Assembly: GCA_900548305.1 (NCBI GenBank)
Contig: URJZ01000001.1
Location: 62,001 to 126,000, forward strand
DNA: 64,000 nt
Source: an uncultured Oscillospiraceae bacterium
Lineage (GTDB): Bacteria > Bacillota > Clostridia > Oscillospirales > Acutalibacteraceae
Reading direction: 5' to 3'
Shown: positions 8,360 to 17,751 of the stretch, piece by piece
Layout of the letters: the number at the start of each line of letters is the position of its first letter
Numbering within the stretch: the first letter of the stretch is position 1
Made by a program: the position numbers and the translations under genes
Notes under the pieces: model-generated
Told to the model about the DNA's origin: nothing
The model's input: only the letters and a program-made list of their open reading frames with translations
Database searches by the model: none

Positions 8360-8392
8360 AAAGCGATGGAGCCATTCCATCGCTTTTTTCGT
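8358..8392. terminator. Bidirectional terminator between channel gene and Mrp operon
   Basis: A stem AAAAGCGATGGA/TCCATCGCTTTT with a short loop and flanking A/T tracts ends both the plus-strand channel transcript and the minus-strand antiporter operon. Confidence 0.88.
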
Positions 8393-10368
8393 TAAGTTAC
8401 ATTAATGATAATCAGATACATCATAACAATTACAACACCCACACCAAACAACAGTAAACTGTAAGATAAGGATTTTGGAATGTCTCGTTTCCGTTTCACC
8501 GGAGCTTCATACGTACCAAAACGGTGATCTGTAGGCGGTGTAAACACATCTTTCGATTTTACAAATAGCAATTTTTTGCACAATAATACAACGGTATCTC
8601 CAATTGCATATACTGCTCTTGCAATCAGCGCCCCTACAAACGGCAAGAAACGAAGCAGAACAGGACGGTAAATCGTATGCTCAATGCTCAACCAGCTTGG
8701 CCATACATCTGCATATACCTTAACTCCATTTTCATTCTTTTTCATGAGGCATACTCTGATAAATAAGAAATATACAATCAAACCAATCGCAATGGATGCT
8801 GCTGCACCGCGTAAGTTAATCAGTGAAAAATAGTTAACTGGTGTAGCAGGATCATGTCCGTGCATAAATCCTTGCGCTGTATTTGCAAGAATATCCTGTG
8901 TCCAATATGGAAGCATACCAATGATAGGTAAAATTGCACCGGCAATAATTAATACAGTCATAGTTAATTTGGACATATATTTTTTCTTTGCATCCAACTT
9001 TTCCTGATCTTCAGGATTTTTCTCGATAAAGATGGCTACAAACAATTTTAGCATATATGCCAATGTCAAGCCGCCTGCAAACGTAAACAAAGCTTCTACA
9101 GTTTGCAGAGTACCTGCCAAAACAGTTTGTGTCGGCATCATGCCGATGTATTCTACAATACTTTCATGAATCAATGTTTTACTGATGTAACCATTAAACA
9201 ATGGTACTCCGGCTAATCCTAACAGACCCATACCAAATACAAACCATAACACCGGCTTTTTGCGACCAAAACCACGCAATTTATTCAGGTCAAAGGTGTG
9301 CATACAAACATAAATAACACCTACACCCATAAACAATGCCAGTTTTAGTAAGGAGTGGTTAAACATATGCAAAACAGTACCTCTAACTGCCAATGCATTA
9401 TGTTCTCCCAACATACATTGCATACCAATTCCTATGATAACAAATCCTAGCTGTGAAACAGAAGAACATGCCAACGTGCGTTTGATATTGTTGGAGAATA
9501 CCGCCAGAATTGCTCCTGTTACCATGGATAATGTACCAAAAATAACGATTGCCAATCCCCACTGTGCATCATGTAAAAAGATATTACAGCTTACCACAAT
9601 GATACCAAAGATACCCGCTTTTGTAATCACAGCAGATAACATAGCACTGGCAGGTGCAGGAGCAACTGAGTGCGCCTGCGGCAGCCATGTATGCAACGGA
9701 TACATACCAGCTTTTACTCCAAATCCGACCAACGTCAACGCACCCGCTGTATAAAGCAGCGCATGATTGGTAACATGAGATGCAGCTTCCACCAATTGGT
9801 CTATTTGCAAGGTACCTAAGATGCTTTGCAGCATAAACAGCCCCATTAAGGTAACTAAACTGCCTAACACTGCAAACCCCAGATAGCTGTTACTGCCGTC
9901 AATGGCTTCTTTTGTTTCATTGTGAATTACCATTGGATAAGATGCAAAGGACATTATTTCGAAGAAGATAAATGTTGTGTATAAATCGTTCGATAAGAAT
10001 ACGCCTTGCATTGCCCCTAAGGTAAACAGAACAAACATATAATATCTATTTCTGTTTCTTGTACCTTTAAAATATTCTCTGGAAACCAGCGTAGTCATCA
10101 ACCAGATGAAACAAGCCAATACACTCATACTCATACGGAATCCATCTATTTTAAAGTGTAATCCCAATGAGGCAAATCCTTCCCAAACGAAGGAGTCGGC
10201 AGAACCTGCTGTGGCGAATAAACATCCTGCACCTGCCAGTTCCAATGCCAAAGCAAAATATAAAAATAAATCACGTGCAGTTTTATGAAAGCGACCAATA
10301 ATATATGAAATAATTCCTGCCGCAAACGGAAAGAATACAAGAGCAATGATTAAATAATTATTCCCCAC
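8392..10368 (-). CDS. Mrp/NuoL-type proton-conducting subunit, long form (fourth D-like)
   Basis: The 658-residue polytopic protein belongs to the NuoL/M/N-MrpA/D superfamily of proton-conducting antiporter-like subunits. Visible hallmarks are the membrane glutamate in FFEIMSFASYPM, the key lysine region VKAGMYPLHTWLPQAH with VAPAPASAMLSAV, and a second lysine-bearing helix (HSLLKLALF). About 150 extra C-terminal residues include a further membrane helix and a basic stretch, recalling HyfB/NuoL-like forms. It is the last gene of the operon, 18 bases after the previous one, and ends at a terminator. It probably acts in an integral membrane Na+/H+ exchange or ion-pumping complex. Confidence 0.87.
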   Translation of the reverse strand: MGNNYLIIALVFFPFAAGIISYIIGRFHKTARDLFLYFALALELAGAGCLFATAGSADSFVWEGFASLGLHFKIDGFRMSMSVLACFIWLMTTLVSREYFKGTRNRNRYYMFVLFTLGAMQGVFLSNDLYTTFIFFEIMSFASYPMVIHNETKEAIDGSNSYLGFAVLGSLVTLMGLFMLQSILGTLQIDQLVEAASHVTNHALLYTAGALTLVGFGVKAGMYPLHTWLPQAHSVAPAPASAMLSAVITKAGIFGIIVVSCNIFLHDAQWGLAIVIFGTLSMVTGAILAVFSNNIKRTLACSSVSQLGFVIIGIGMQCMLGEHNALAVRGTVLHMFNHSLLKLALFMGVGVIYVCMHTFDLNKLRGFGRKKPVLWFVFGMGLLGLAGVPLFNGYISKTLIHESIVEYIGMMPTQTVLAGTLQTVEALFTFAGGLTLAYMLKLFVAIFIEKNPEDQEKLDAKKKYMSKLTMTVLIIAGAILPIIGMLPYWTQDILANTAQGFMHGHDPATPVNYFSLINLRGAAASIAIGLIVYFLFIRVCLMKKNENGVKVYADVWPSWLSIEHTIYRPVLLRFLPFVGALIARAVYAIGDTVVLLCKKLLFVKSKDVFTPPTDHRFGTYEAPVKRKRDIPKSLSYSLLLFGVGVVIVMMYLIIINVT

Positions 10369-10386
10369 AATTTCACCTCCTTCTCA

Positions 10387-11871
10387 TCAGAACAACCCAT
10401 TGGCAATATTGCTGAACATATCCATTAAAGGTTGATGATAAATACCTAAAACGATTGCTGCAACTGCCAAGAGTATAAATGGTATGGTCATAAATAAGTT
10501 TGGATCTTTTACATCTTTATTTAATGTAGCAACATCAATTTCTTTATTTGGAAAATACGCTTTGAATACAATTTGCATCATATAAAGCGCTGTGAGCAGT
10601 GTGGATAAAATCAATACACCAATGCCTGCATAAGCCAGTGGATTACCACTTTCTACCGCTGCGGTACCCAAATTCCATTTACTTAAAAATCCGGGAAGCG
10701 GCGGAATTCCCATTAATCCAATTGCAGAAATAGTAAAGGTTGCCATAGTAATCGGCATTTTTCTGCCAAATCCGTTAATCTCATACACGTATTCTCTATG
10801 TGTTTTATAAAGAATGGCACCTACACAGAAGAATGCGAGAATTTTTAAAATAGAGTGAACCACCATATGAGTTAAACCACCTACCATACCGGCAGGGGTC
10901 ATCATAGTCAAACCAAATACCATATAGGAAAGGTTACTTACAGTTGAATATGCCAATCTGCGTTTTAAATGCTGTGTTCTTAGCGCCATAGAAGAACCGT
11001 AAACAATTGTTACCAATGCTGCAGACATCACCACATACTGCGCCCAACTACCACTTAAAAACTCTGTACCGAATGTGTAATAAATCAAACGTACCAGTGC
11101 ATATACACCGGCATTTACAACTGCCACCGCATGGAGCAGTGCTGTAACAGGAGTTGGCGCAACACCTGCAGAAGGCAGCCAACTGGAAAGTGGGAATACT
11201 GCCGCTTTAACGCCAAAACCAAAGAATGCAAGTACAAATACAACCAATAACCATTGCTCATTACCTGCTACTTGGAGCATATCCAAAACACCGCCAAATG
11301 TAAAATCTAGCGAGGTTCCGTAATACATCATAAATACCATAGCAATAAAAGCAAAGGTCGCACCACCTATGGAATAAATAATATACTTTTTACCCGCATA
11401 CTGTGCTTGAGGATTCATTGCATGCATGACAAGAGGCAATGTACCCAATGTCAGTAATTCATAGAACAAATAAAATGTTAGTAAGTTTGCCGAAAAAGCA
11501 AGACCCATTGCAATACCAAAAGACATGGTGTAGAAACCGAAAAACTTGTTTTCTTTTCCTTCATGCTTCATGTATTCAAAGGAATAAAAAGTTGCGACCA
11601 CCCAGAGGGTACACAGAATGAAGCCGAAAAAGACTGCCATTCCATCCAATCTGAGGGCAATACTGTAATTTTCCGTAAATGGAATCAAAGTCACTGTCTG
11701 ACCTTTGGGCGCTACAAAAATAGCAACCAAAGATAATATCATGTTCACAATTACCACTGCACCAACGTATATCTGACGTGCGGTTCGGTTTTTAAATCTT
11801 ATGATAAATACGCCTAAACCACCCAGTATCGGCACAATCACCGGTAGGAACAATAAAAAGAAAGTGCTCAA
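10387..11871 (-). CDS. Mrp subunit D-like antiporter protein (third copy)
   Basis: This 494-residue polytopic protein is an MrpD/NuoN-type antiporter-like subunit with about 14 membrane helices. Conserved elements include the glutamate in FYLFYELLTLGTLPLV, VKAAVFPLSSWLP with APTPVTALLHAVAVV, and HMVVHSILKILAFF. The 34-base gap to the upstream D-like gene and the shared minus-strand orientation place it in the same operon. Its sequence differs clearly from the other D-like proteins here, so the copies are paralogues, not recent duplicates. Confidence 0.88.
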   Translation of the reverse strand: MSTFFLLFLPVIVPILGGLGVFIIRFKNRTARQIYVGAVVIVNMILSLVAIFVAPKGQTVTLIPFTENYSIALRLDGMAVFFGFILCTLWVVATFYSFEYMKHEGKENKFFGFYTMSFGIAMGLAFSANLLTFYLFYELLTLGTLPLVMHAMNPQAQYAGKKYIIYSIGGATFAFIAMVFMMYYGTSLDFTFGGVLDMLQVAGNEQWLLVVFVLAFFGFGVKAAVFPLSSWLPSAGVAPTPVTALLHAVAVVNAGVYALVRLIYYTFGTEFLSGSWAQYVVMSAALVTIVYGSSMALRTQHLKRRLAYSTVSNLSYMVFGLTMMTPAGMVGGLTHMVVHSILKILAFFCVGAILYKTHREYVYEINGFGRKMPITMATFTISAIGLMGIPPLPGFLSKWNLGTAAVESGNPLAYAGIGVLILSTLLTALYMMQIVFKAYFPNKEIDVATLNKDVKDPNLFMTIPFILLAVAAIVLGIYHQPLMDMFSNIANGLF

Positions 11872-11905
11872 TGGTTCTCCCCCTTTTCTTCAGAATGGAT
11901 GGCAG

Positions 11906-13381
11906 TTACATAACTGCACTTGTAATACCGTGAATCACTTGCTGTAAGCCCATTGGGAACATGCCAAGACCTACAACTCCAATGCACAACAAAATTAATG
12001 GAACTGTCATATATGCATTGGCTTCTTTCTTCTCCAATGTTTCGTAATCAAAATCTTTACCTGGGAAGAACGCATCCCGCACAATCGGGAGCAAATAACC
12101 TGCTGTAAGCAATGCACTGACCAACAAAACAGCTGGACCCACGTAACCAAGTACTCCACCAAATTCCGGTGACAAGGCACCTACAGCTAAATCCCATTTG
12201 GCTACAAAACCGCCTGTTGGAGGAATACCAATCAACGATAGTGACGCAATCGTAAAGCACCACATTACAATCGGCATTTTTTTGCCCATTCCTTTTAGGT
12301 CTTTTACATAAATAGCGCCTGTTTTATAAATGATAGCGCCTGCAGCAAGGAACAACGCATTTTTTGCAATAGCATGGAAAATTACTTGTAATAATGCGCC
12401 GCTTAATCCCTGCGGGGTTAAAATCATAATACCAAAAATAACGTAAGATACTTGGCTTACGGTAGAATATGCCAACCGCTTTTTCAACAGCTGCTCTTTG
12501 TATGCCAACATAGAGCCTACAAATACTGTTGCCAAAGCCAAAATAATAATGGTTAACTGTGCCCAAGTGCCACTTAAGAAATCCGGATTGAACAGATAAA
12601 AGGTAACGCGAATCATACCTAAAATACCTGCTTTTGTAATAATACCGGATAACACCGCACTGGCAGGAGCCGGTGCAACAGGATGAGCTGTCGGTAACCA
12701 AGCTTGCAGGGGCATCATACCCGCTTTACAGCCAAAACCGATAATCATAACTAGGAAAATAGCAAGCAGTGCATTTTCATTACCGGCTACCTTTGCCATA
12801 TCCAGTACGCCGCCTTCTGTAAACATAGTACTGGTACCGTAAGAATTGAGGAAAAAGAAACCGATTAAGGTTAAACCTGCACCAAATACAGAATATCCTA
12901 AATATTTTAAACCTGCCTTTAGGGCATCTCTTCCTTGAGAATGGATGACAAGCGGTACAGTAATTAAAGTCATAAACTCATAGAACATATACATGGTCAT
13001 TAAGTTTCCTGCCATGGAAAGACCTGTTAATACACCTACCGTCATCACAGCGAAACCGAAATAACGTTTTTCTTTTCCTTCATGCTTCATATACTCAAAC
13101 GCATAAATACAAGCTACCGTCCATATAACAGCAATCAAACAGGCAAATATTTTGCCTACATTATCAAAGCGGAACGTAATGGACAGACTATCGCTAAACT
13201 TCCATAACGTAAAACTGCTGGTTTCGGTCAGGAACGAGATTAAAAAAACAGCGATTGCATTTAGTACCAACACAGTACCAACATATATTTGTCGCGCAAT
13301 TCTATGATTAATTGCAAACACAACAAGACCCGCAACAATTGGGAACAAAATAGGTATTAATAAAAAGATACCATCTCCCAT
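11906..13381 (-). CDS. Mrp subunit D-like antiporter protein (second copy)
   Basis: The 491-residue polytopic protein is a second MrpD/NuoM-like subunit. It shows YMFYEFMTLITVPLV with the intramembrane glutamate, CKAGMMPLQAWLPTAHPVAPAPASAVLSG (read in two segments), and a later HAIAKNALFLAAG helix. It starts with GDGIFLLIPILFPI, the first membrane helix. It lies 36 bases after the first D-like gene. Such subunits carry the ion pathway in Mrp, complex I and membrane-bound hydrogenases. Confidence 0.88.
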   Translation of the reverse strand: MGDGIFLLIPILFPIVAGLVVFAINHRIARQIYVGTVLVLNAIAVFLISFLTETSSFTLWKFSDSLSITFRFDNVGKIFACLIAVIWTVACIYAFEYMKHEGKEKRYFGFAVMTVGVLTGLSMAGNLMTMYMFYEFMTLITVPLVIHSQGRDALKAGLKYLGYSVFGAGLTLIGFFFLNSYGTSTMFTEGGVLDMAKVAGNENALLAIFLVMIIGFGCKAGMMPLQAWLPTAHPVAPAPASAVLSGIITKAGILGMIRVTFYLFNPDFLSGTWAQLTIIILALATVFVGSMLAYKEQLLKKRLAYSTVSQVSYVIFGIMILTPQGLSGALLQVIFHAIAKNALFLAAGAIIYKTGAIYVKDLKGMGKKMPIVMWCFTIASLSLIGIPPTGGFVAKWDLAVGALSPEFGGVLGYVGPAVLLVSALLTAGYLLPIVRDAFFPGKDFDYETLEKKEANAYMTVPLILLCIGVVGLGMFPMGLQQVIHGITSAVM

Positions 13382-13417
13382 TTACTTTTCACCTCACGTT
13401 TCATATTAACTCGTTCA

Positions 13418-14944
13418 TTATCCCAATAGGTTTAGTCCTGTCGTAATGATTTTCATAATTGGACCATAAGCAATACCTAAAACAAAATTCAAAGCAATAA
13501 ATACACCTATGGAAGACAACAAAAATACGCTCTTCTTTGGCTTTTCCTGCTGTAATACCATACTCGCTTCTTCCTGAGTTTGTGTTTGCTGCTGTTTTGG
13601 TTTGGACCAAAAAGCAACAACAGCAGGAACATAGTATAAAGCATTCAATAGCGTACTCAAAGCCAATGCCAGAAAAGTAACAATCATATGAAAATTACTT
13701 TCCATACTTCCTATACCCAGGAAAATTTTAGGTGCAAATCCTGCAAACAGCGGAATACCTATCATGGATAAAGCACCTACTGTAAATCCGATACCCGATA
13801 CAATATCCTTCCTTGCAGAACCTCGTAAGGCTTTCATTTCGTATTGATGATTGGAAACATCTACTAAGCCATTAGCCGAGAGGAACAACATAGGTTTTGT
13901 AAACGCATGGGCAAGAATATGGAAACAAGCTGCCATAATTCCTACCTTTGTTCCCAAGCCGATGCCCATGAAGATATAACCTATCTGTGCAACAGAAGAA
14001 TACGCAATCATACGTTTGATATGAGTTTCTTTCAGCGCTTTGATAGAACCCATAATCATACCCAGAACGCCCAAAACAAATAGGACATCTGTGATATGCA
14101 AAGAGATTAAGATATCCGGAGTAAATACACGATAGCACATCTTGACCAGAAGAATAATATATCCTTTCAGCACCAAACCGGACAAAATAGCACTGGAGGC
14201 GGTTGTAGAAGAACCGTGTGCATTTGGAAGCCATGAATGGAATGGATACAACGCACTTTTGATCGCCAGACCCAATACCATAAGACCAAGGCTGGTTACA
14301 AGTGGAACTGTATATTGACCGGATTCTACCAGTGCAATCACAGATTGCTGTACATTGGACATGAGCAAGTGGCCGGTAATGGTGTAAAGAATGGAGACAC
14401 CAAATAAGAAAAATCCAGAACCAATCAAACTCATAATTAAATAACGAATGGTAGCAACCACAGTCATACCGCTGTCTTTTGCCATAACGATAGCACAGGC
14501 GCAAATAGTATTAATTTCAATAAATACATATGCGGTAAACATATCGTTGGTATAAATCAATGCCAGCATAGAGCTGAGCAAGAAATTCATCATAGTGTAA
14601 TAAAGTGGTATTCTGGTAGGACGAATATCGTGATTAATTCCTCTCATACCACCAACTAAAGAAAGAAACATAACAATGGAAAATACCATTGCCATTAAAG
14701 CTTCAAATGGACCCGCACGCAATTCATTACCCCACGGTGCCGGGAAATGTCCCATCATATATGTGAAGCTGTCTTCCTCTGTAAGTAATGAAATAAGCAA
14801 TGTTAAAGACATTGCAAACACTGCGGCTATAATACAGGTATTTACAATTTGTGTTAAACGTCGATTACGAAAAAAAGGAGTTACAATGCCGCCCACCATA
14901 CAAATTAAAATGCTGAAAAACGGCATATTATAAACAAAAGGCAT
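13418..14944 (-). CDS. mrpD: Mrp subunit D-like antiporter protein (first copy)
   Basis: This 508-residue protein directly follows the MrpC-like gene, overlapping its stop by one base (TAATG), which is the normal place of MrpD. It has the intramembrane glutamate in AYVFIEINTICACAIV, KSALYPFHSWLPNAHGSS, and HILAHAFTKPMLFLSANG, as in MrpD/MbhH proteins. A polar Gln-rich C-terminal segment (KPKQQQTQTQEE) precedes the last membrane helix. It probably provides a proton- or Na+-translocating channel. Confidence 0.9.
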   Translation of the reverse strand: MPFVYNMPFFSILICMVGGIVTPFFRNRRLTQIVNTCIIAAVFAMSLTLLISLLTEEDSFTYMMGHFPAPWGNELRAGPFEALMAMVFSIVMFLSLVGGMRGINHDIRPTRIPLYYTMMNFLLSSMLALIYTNDMFTAYVFIEINTICACAIVMAKDSGMTVVATIRYLIMSLIGSGFFLFGVSILYTITGHLLMSNVQQSVIALVESGQYTVPLVTSLGLMVLGLAIKSALYPFHSWLPNAHGSSTTASSAILSGLVLKGYIILLVKMCYRVFTPDILISLHITDVLFVLGVLGMIMGSIKALKETHIKRMIAYSSVAQIGYIFMGIGLGTKVGIMAACFHILAHAFTKPMLFLSANGLVDVSNHQYEMKALRGSARKDIVSGIGFTVGALSMIGIPLFAGFAPKIFLGIGSMESNFHMIVTFLALALSTLLNALYYVPAVVAFWSKPKQQQTQTQEEASMVLQQEKPKKSVFLLSSIGVFIALNFVLGIAYGPIMKIITTGLNLLG

Positions 14945-15315
14945 TATTCCTCCTCCTTTTTCGCCAGTACAAGAATCTCATCTAAATTAACGGTTTTGTA
15001 CTTTTTATATAAACGTTGTACCAAAGCCAAAGAAAATGCACTAACACTTACACTAACTACAATACCTGTCAAAACCAATCCGCTCGGTACTGGATTAATA
15101 TAGGCCTCAGCATTGGTAACACCCTCCTGTACAATAGGTGCAACACGACCAAAAATATACCCTTTGGAAGCGAGAAATAAAAATATGGAAGTATCCATAA
15201 TATTCAAACCTATGATTTTTTTGATTAAGTTTTTGTGCAGCAATAGTGTAAAAAAACCAATACCAAATAAAATCACAGCAGCAATGTCATAGTAGTGAGC
15301 CAGAATTACTTCCAT
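14944..15315 (-). CDS. mrpC: Mrp subunit C (MnhC/NuoK-like)
   Basis: The start at 15315 (MEVILAHYYD) has AAGGAG upstream; longer readings lack it. The 123-residue, three-helix protein resembles MrpC/MbhG and NuoK. The conserved core GLNIMDTSIFLFLASKG is followed by a loop and the helix VLTGIVVSVSVSAFSLALVQRLYKKY. A roughly 30-residue loop between helices 2 and 3 (residues 68-90) is typical of the Mbh-type version. It sits two bases after the MrpB-like gene and overlaps the first D-like gene. Confidence 0.9.
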   Translation of the reverse strand: MEVILAHYYDIAAVILFGIGFFTLLLHKNLIKKIIGLNIMDTSIFLFLASKGYIFGRVAPIVQEGVTNAEAYINPVPSGLVLTGIVVSVSVSAFSLALVQRLYKKYKTVNLDEILVLAKKEEE

Positions 15316-15317
15316 GT

Positions 15318-16322
15318 TTATAAATCTCCTTTCGAAAATAGTGCATAAAAACCATACATAGTAAGGGCAACAATAATACCAACACAAATATTCAGAGGAA
15401 GAATAAATCCACCACTTAAAATTGCACCGGCAATTCCTTTTGGAATTTCTCCTCCCAGGTGGTTCGCACCTGTATAGAAGGAGTAGGCTTTACAACCTGC
15501 ATATGTTAAAAGTGCGCAGCTGGTAATAATCGTAAAAGAACGGTAGTTAATTACCTTTGATATTTTTTTATGACCAAACGCTATTGAATACAGTATTAAC
15601 CCGGCACCAATTACTGCACCGCCAGAAAAACCGCCACCGGGAGAAATATGTCCATTTAAAATAATGTAAACACCAAATAAAATAATAAATGGAACCAAAA
15701 ACATAGAACCGTATTTCAAAATCAAATTTTGATCTTTTGTGTCAACTTCTGTTTCTTGTGCTACTAAGCGTTCTCCCGCTTCATCTTTTTGATTCATGCT
15801 GCGCTTTGTCAGCATAATAACTGCTGCTACTGCTACAAATAATACAGTAGACTCACCAAAAGTATCAAAGGCACGATAATCTAAAATCATACCTGCAACA
15901 GCATTGGTTGCACCTGTATCTTCCAAACCATCTTCCAAATATTTTTGCGATACTTCATTGTTGACAGGATTTTCCGCATTTCCATATCCAGGCAAATTAC
16001 ATACCGCATACGTCAGCATACCTACTACAAAACAGCCAACGATAATAGAGATTGCAATGTAAACCTTGTAAAACTTGGTAGCTTTTTCTTTTAATAAAAA
16101 ATAACCAGTCTTGGACTGCTTTTGCTCATCTATTGTCTGTTTTTCGTTAGTTTCGTTTTCTGAATCTATTGTGTGAACTTCTTCCTTTGGAACAGCAAAC
16201 AATTCAGGTTTTTCGGTTTTGTCTTCGGGTTCATCCCCATTTACCCAACCCACAAACGTATCCCAAGGTGTTTTTGAATGAGTGTTGGGCTTTTGTTGTT
16301 TGTTTTGATTTGAGTTACTCAT
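15318..16322 (-). CDS. Fused MbhE-like and MrpB (MbhF)-like subunit
   Basis: This 334-residue protein appears to join two modules that are separate genes (mbhE and mbhF) in archaeal Mbh loci. Residues 1-75 are hydrophilic. Residues 80-180 carry two membrane helices with TFGESTVLFVAVAAVIML, the MrpA C-terminal/MbhE signature. Residues 200-334 are MrpB-like with GHISPGGGFSGGAVIGAG and LPLNICVGIIVAL. Its start overlaps the upstream DUF4040 gene by eight bases. The hydrophilic N-terminal extension is unusual and of unknown role. Confidence 0.85.
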   Translation of the reverse strand: MSNSNQNKQQKPNTHSKTPWDTFVGWVNGDEPEDKTEKPELFAVPKEEVHTIDSENETNEKQTIDEQKQSKTGYFLLKEKATKFYKVYIAISIIVGCFVVGMLTYAVCNLPGYGNAENPVNNEVSQKYLEDGLEDTGATNAVAGMILDYRAFDTFGESTVLFVAVAAVIMLTKRSMNQKDEAGERLVAQETEVDTKDQNLILKYGSMFLVPFIILFGVYIILNGHISPGGGFSGGAVIGAGLILYSIAFGHKKISKVINYRSFTIITSCALLTYAGCKAYSFYTGANHLGGEIPKGIAGAILSGGFILPLNICVGIIVALTMYGFYALFSKGDL

Positions 16323-16566
16323 CCTTTTTTCCTTTCAATGCGTTTACTTTCTTTAAGGTTAAAAAGAGCAGAACACTGGTTACTCCTGCACCAACAGCTG
16401 CTTCTGTAATGGCAAGGTCAGGAGATTCCATAATTAACCATATAATAGACATAATTAAACTATAGGACATAAAAATAATAACAGAGGTCAACAATTTCTT
16501 AGAAAAAGCAAATGCAATTGCACAAACAATTAAAAATGTAATTAACGTAAATTCCAATATAATCAT
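16315..16566 (-). CDS. DUF4040/MbhD-like subunit (MrpA C-terminal segment)
   Basis: The 83-residue protein has three membrane helices and the motif SPDLAITEAAVGAGVTSVLLFLT (given here as SPDLAITEAAVGAG and following helix), diagnostic of the DUF4040/MbhD domain found at the C-terminus of MrpA or as a separate gene in Mbh operons. It overlaps the MrpG-like gene by four bases (ATGA) and the downstream MrpB-like gene by eight. In complex I terms it corresponds to part of NuoJ. Confidence 0.9.
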   Translation of the reverse strand: MIILEFTLITFLIVCAIAFAFSKKLLTSVIIFMSYSLIMSIIWLIMESPDLAITEAAVGAGVTSVLLFLTLKKVNALKGKKDE

Positions 16567-16880
16567 TTGCCAATCACCTCGTATTCATCAGACTCATCCT
16601 CATTTTGTGTTTTCACTTCTGCTTTTACAATCAGGTGAGCAGCCATCGGGCTTGTTAACCAAAGAATGAGAAGAACTAATAACAATTTTAAAGTCATAAA
16701 GCTAAATCCGCCTAAAATCATACAGCCCACTAAAATGAGAAATGCTCCCAAAGAGTCACATTTCGCTGCCACATGCATACGGTTTAAAACATACTTAAAT
16801 TTAAACACACCAAATGCTGCCGCTGCAAATACAAAAATACCTGCTACAATAAAAATTGCTGCAATGATAAATCTAATCAT
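16563..16880 (-). CDS. mrpG: Mrp subunit G
   Basis: The start at 16880 (MIRFIIAAIF) follows AAGGAGG. The 105-residue product has three membrane helices and the MrpG/MbhC pattern VLNRMHVAAKCDSLG, GGFSFMTLKLLLVLLILWLTSPMAAHLI (as two parts). MrpG is a small structural membrane subunit of the antiporter. The gene overlaps the end of mrpF by eight bases and mbhD by four, indicating translational coupling. Confidence 0.9.
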   Translation of the reverse strand: MIRFIIAAIFIVAGIFVFAAAAFGVFKFKYVLNRMHVAAKCDSLGAFLILVGCMILGGFSFMTLKLLLVLLILWLTSPMAAHLIVKAEVKTQNEDESDEYEVIGK

Positions 16881-17241
16881 GATGAGATTCCTCCTTTTGT
16901 GGTTCATTCTCCTCTAACTGTTTAGATTCCAGATTCTTGGGGTCACTTTTTTTAACTCTATAACGCGTAATTACTAATTTAGCAAGCACTGCCACTGCTA
17001 AAAAGCTAAGCAAAGCATAAATAATAGCAACATCAACTAAATAGCTTTCTTGCAGCAATACTGCCAGTACACATACCATTAACAATGTTTTGGTACCAAT
17101 CATATTTACTGCCATAATTCGGTCAGTTGCTTTCGGACCTAAAATGGCTCTTACTAAACAAACCAGTGCTATTACAGCTAAAGCGATGAGACATACAATA
17201 AAAAAGATACGCGCATATTCGGTTGGTACGTATTCAAACAT
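16873..17241 (-). CDS. mrpF: Mrp subunit F
   Basis: This 122-residue protein has three membrane helices with the MrpF/MbhB signature RAILGPKATDRIMAVNMIGT and a charged cytoplasmic C-terminus rich in Lys/Glu. It overlaps mrpE by one base (TAATG) and mrpG by eight. MrpF is needed for assembly and activity of Mrp complexes in Bacillus; that role is inferred here from family membership. Confidence 0.9.
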   Translation of the reverse strand: MFEYVPTEYARIFFIVCLIALAVIALVCLVRAILGPKATDRIMAVNMIGTKTLLMVCVLAVLLQESYLVDVAIIYALLSFLAVAVLAKLVITRYRVKKSDPKNLESKQLEENEPQKEESHHD

Positions 17242-17705
17242 TATCTTTTTTCCTCCATCTTTTTTAGCTGCTGTACAAAGGTAGATTCATCCATACCACC
17301 AGAAAAATCCTCATCTAATGCATGTACGCAGTATTCATCATCATTGATATCTGCTGTAATGGTGCCTGGAGTCAATGTAATTGAGTTTGCAAGGGCAAGT
17401 TTAGCTAAATTTGTTTCCAAGTCCACTTTAAAATAAACCAATTTCGGTTTTACTTCTACTTTTGGTGTGAAAATTAATTTTAATACGGCTATATTCGCTT
17501 TGATAATTTCCCAAATTAAAATAGCAAAATATTTAATTCCTCTAAGAGAGAATTTCACCATAAGCCAGTCGTATTTTGGTTTATAGCCAAATACTTTCCA
17601 AATAAATAAGTACATCAGTGCAGAAAGAACAATACCGAAAATACAAATTTCAAGTGTAAATTTTGCATTAAATATAAGCCAAAGCGCAAAAAAGATTAAA
17701 AACAT
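17241..17705 (-). CDS. mrpE: Mrp subunit E
   Basis: The 154-residue protein is MrpE/MbhA-like. It has two N-terminal membrane helices, the ILIWEIIKANIAVLKLI segment, and the conserved SITLTPGTITADI followed by a short soluble domain with HALD. The start follows GAGGTGATGAA. It is the first recognised antiporter subunit in the operon, 46 bases downstream of a 48-residue membrane peptide gene. Confidence 0.9.
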   Translation of the reverse strand: MFLIFFALWLIFNAKFTLEICIFGIVLSALMYLFIWKVFGYKPKYDWLMVKFSLRGIKYFAILIWEIIKANIAVLKLIFTPKVEVKPKLVYFKVDLETNLAKLALANSITLTPGTITADINDDEYCVHALDEDFSGGMDESTFVQQLKKMEEKR

Positions 17706-17751
17706 TTCATCACCTCAATTATGATATATAGAGACCCTTGCTCCTTATACA

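Noticed and set aside
12324..12701. Alternative minus-strand frames within the antiporter genes (also 13872-14504).
   Set aside because: They are out-of-frame shadows of the D-like subunits, with Cys/Tyr-rich composition typical of shifted membrane-protein frames.
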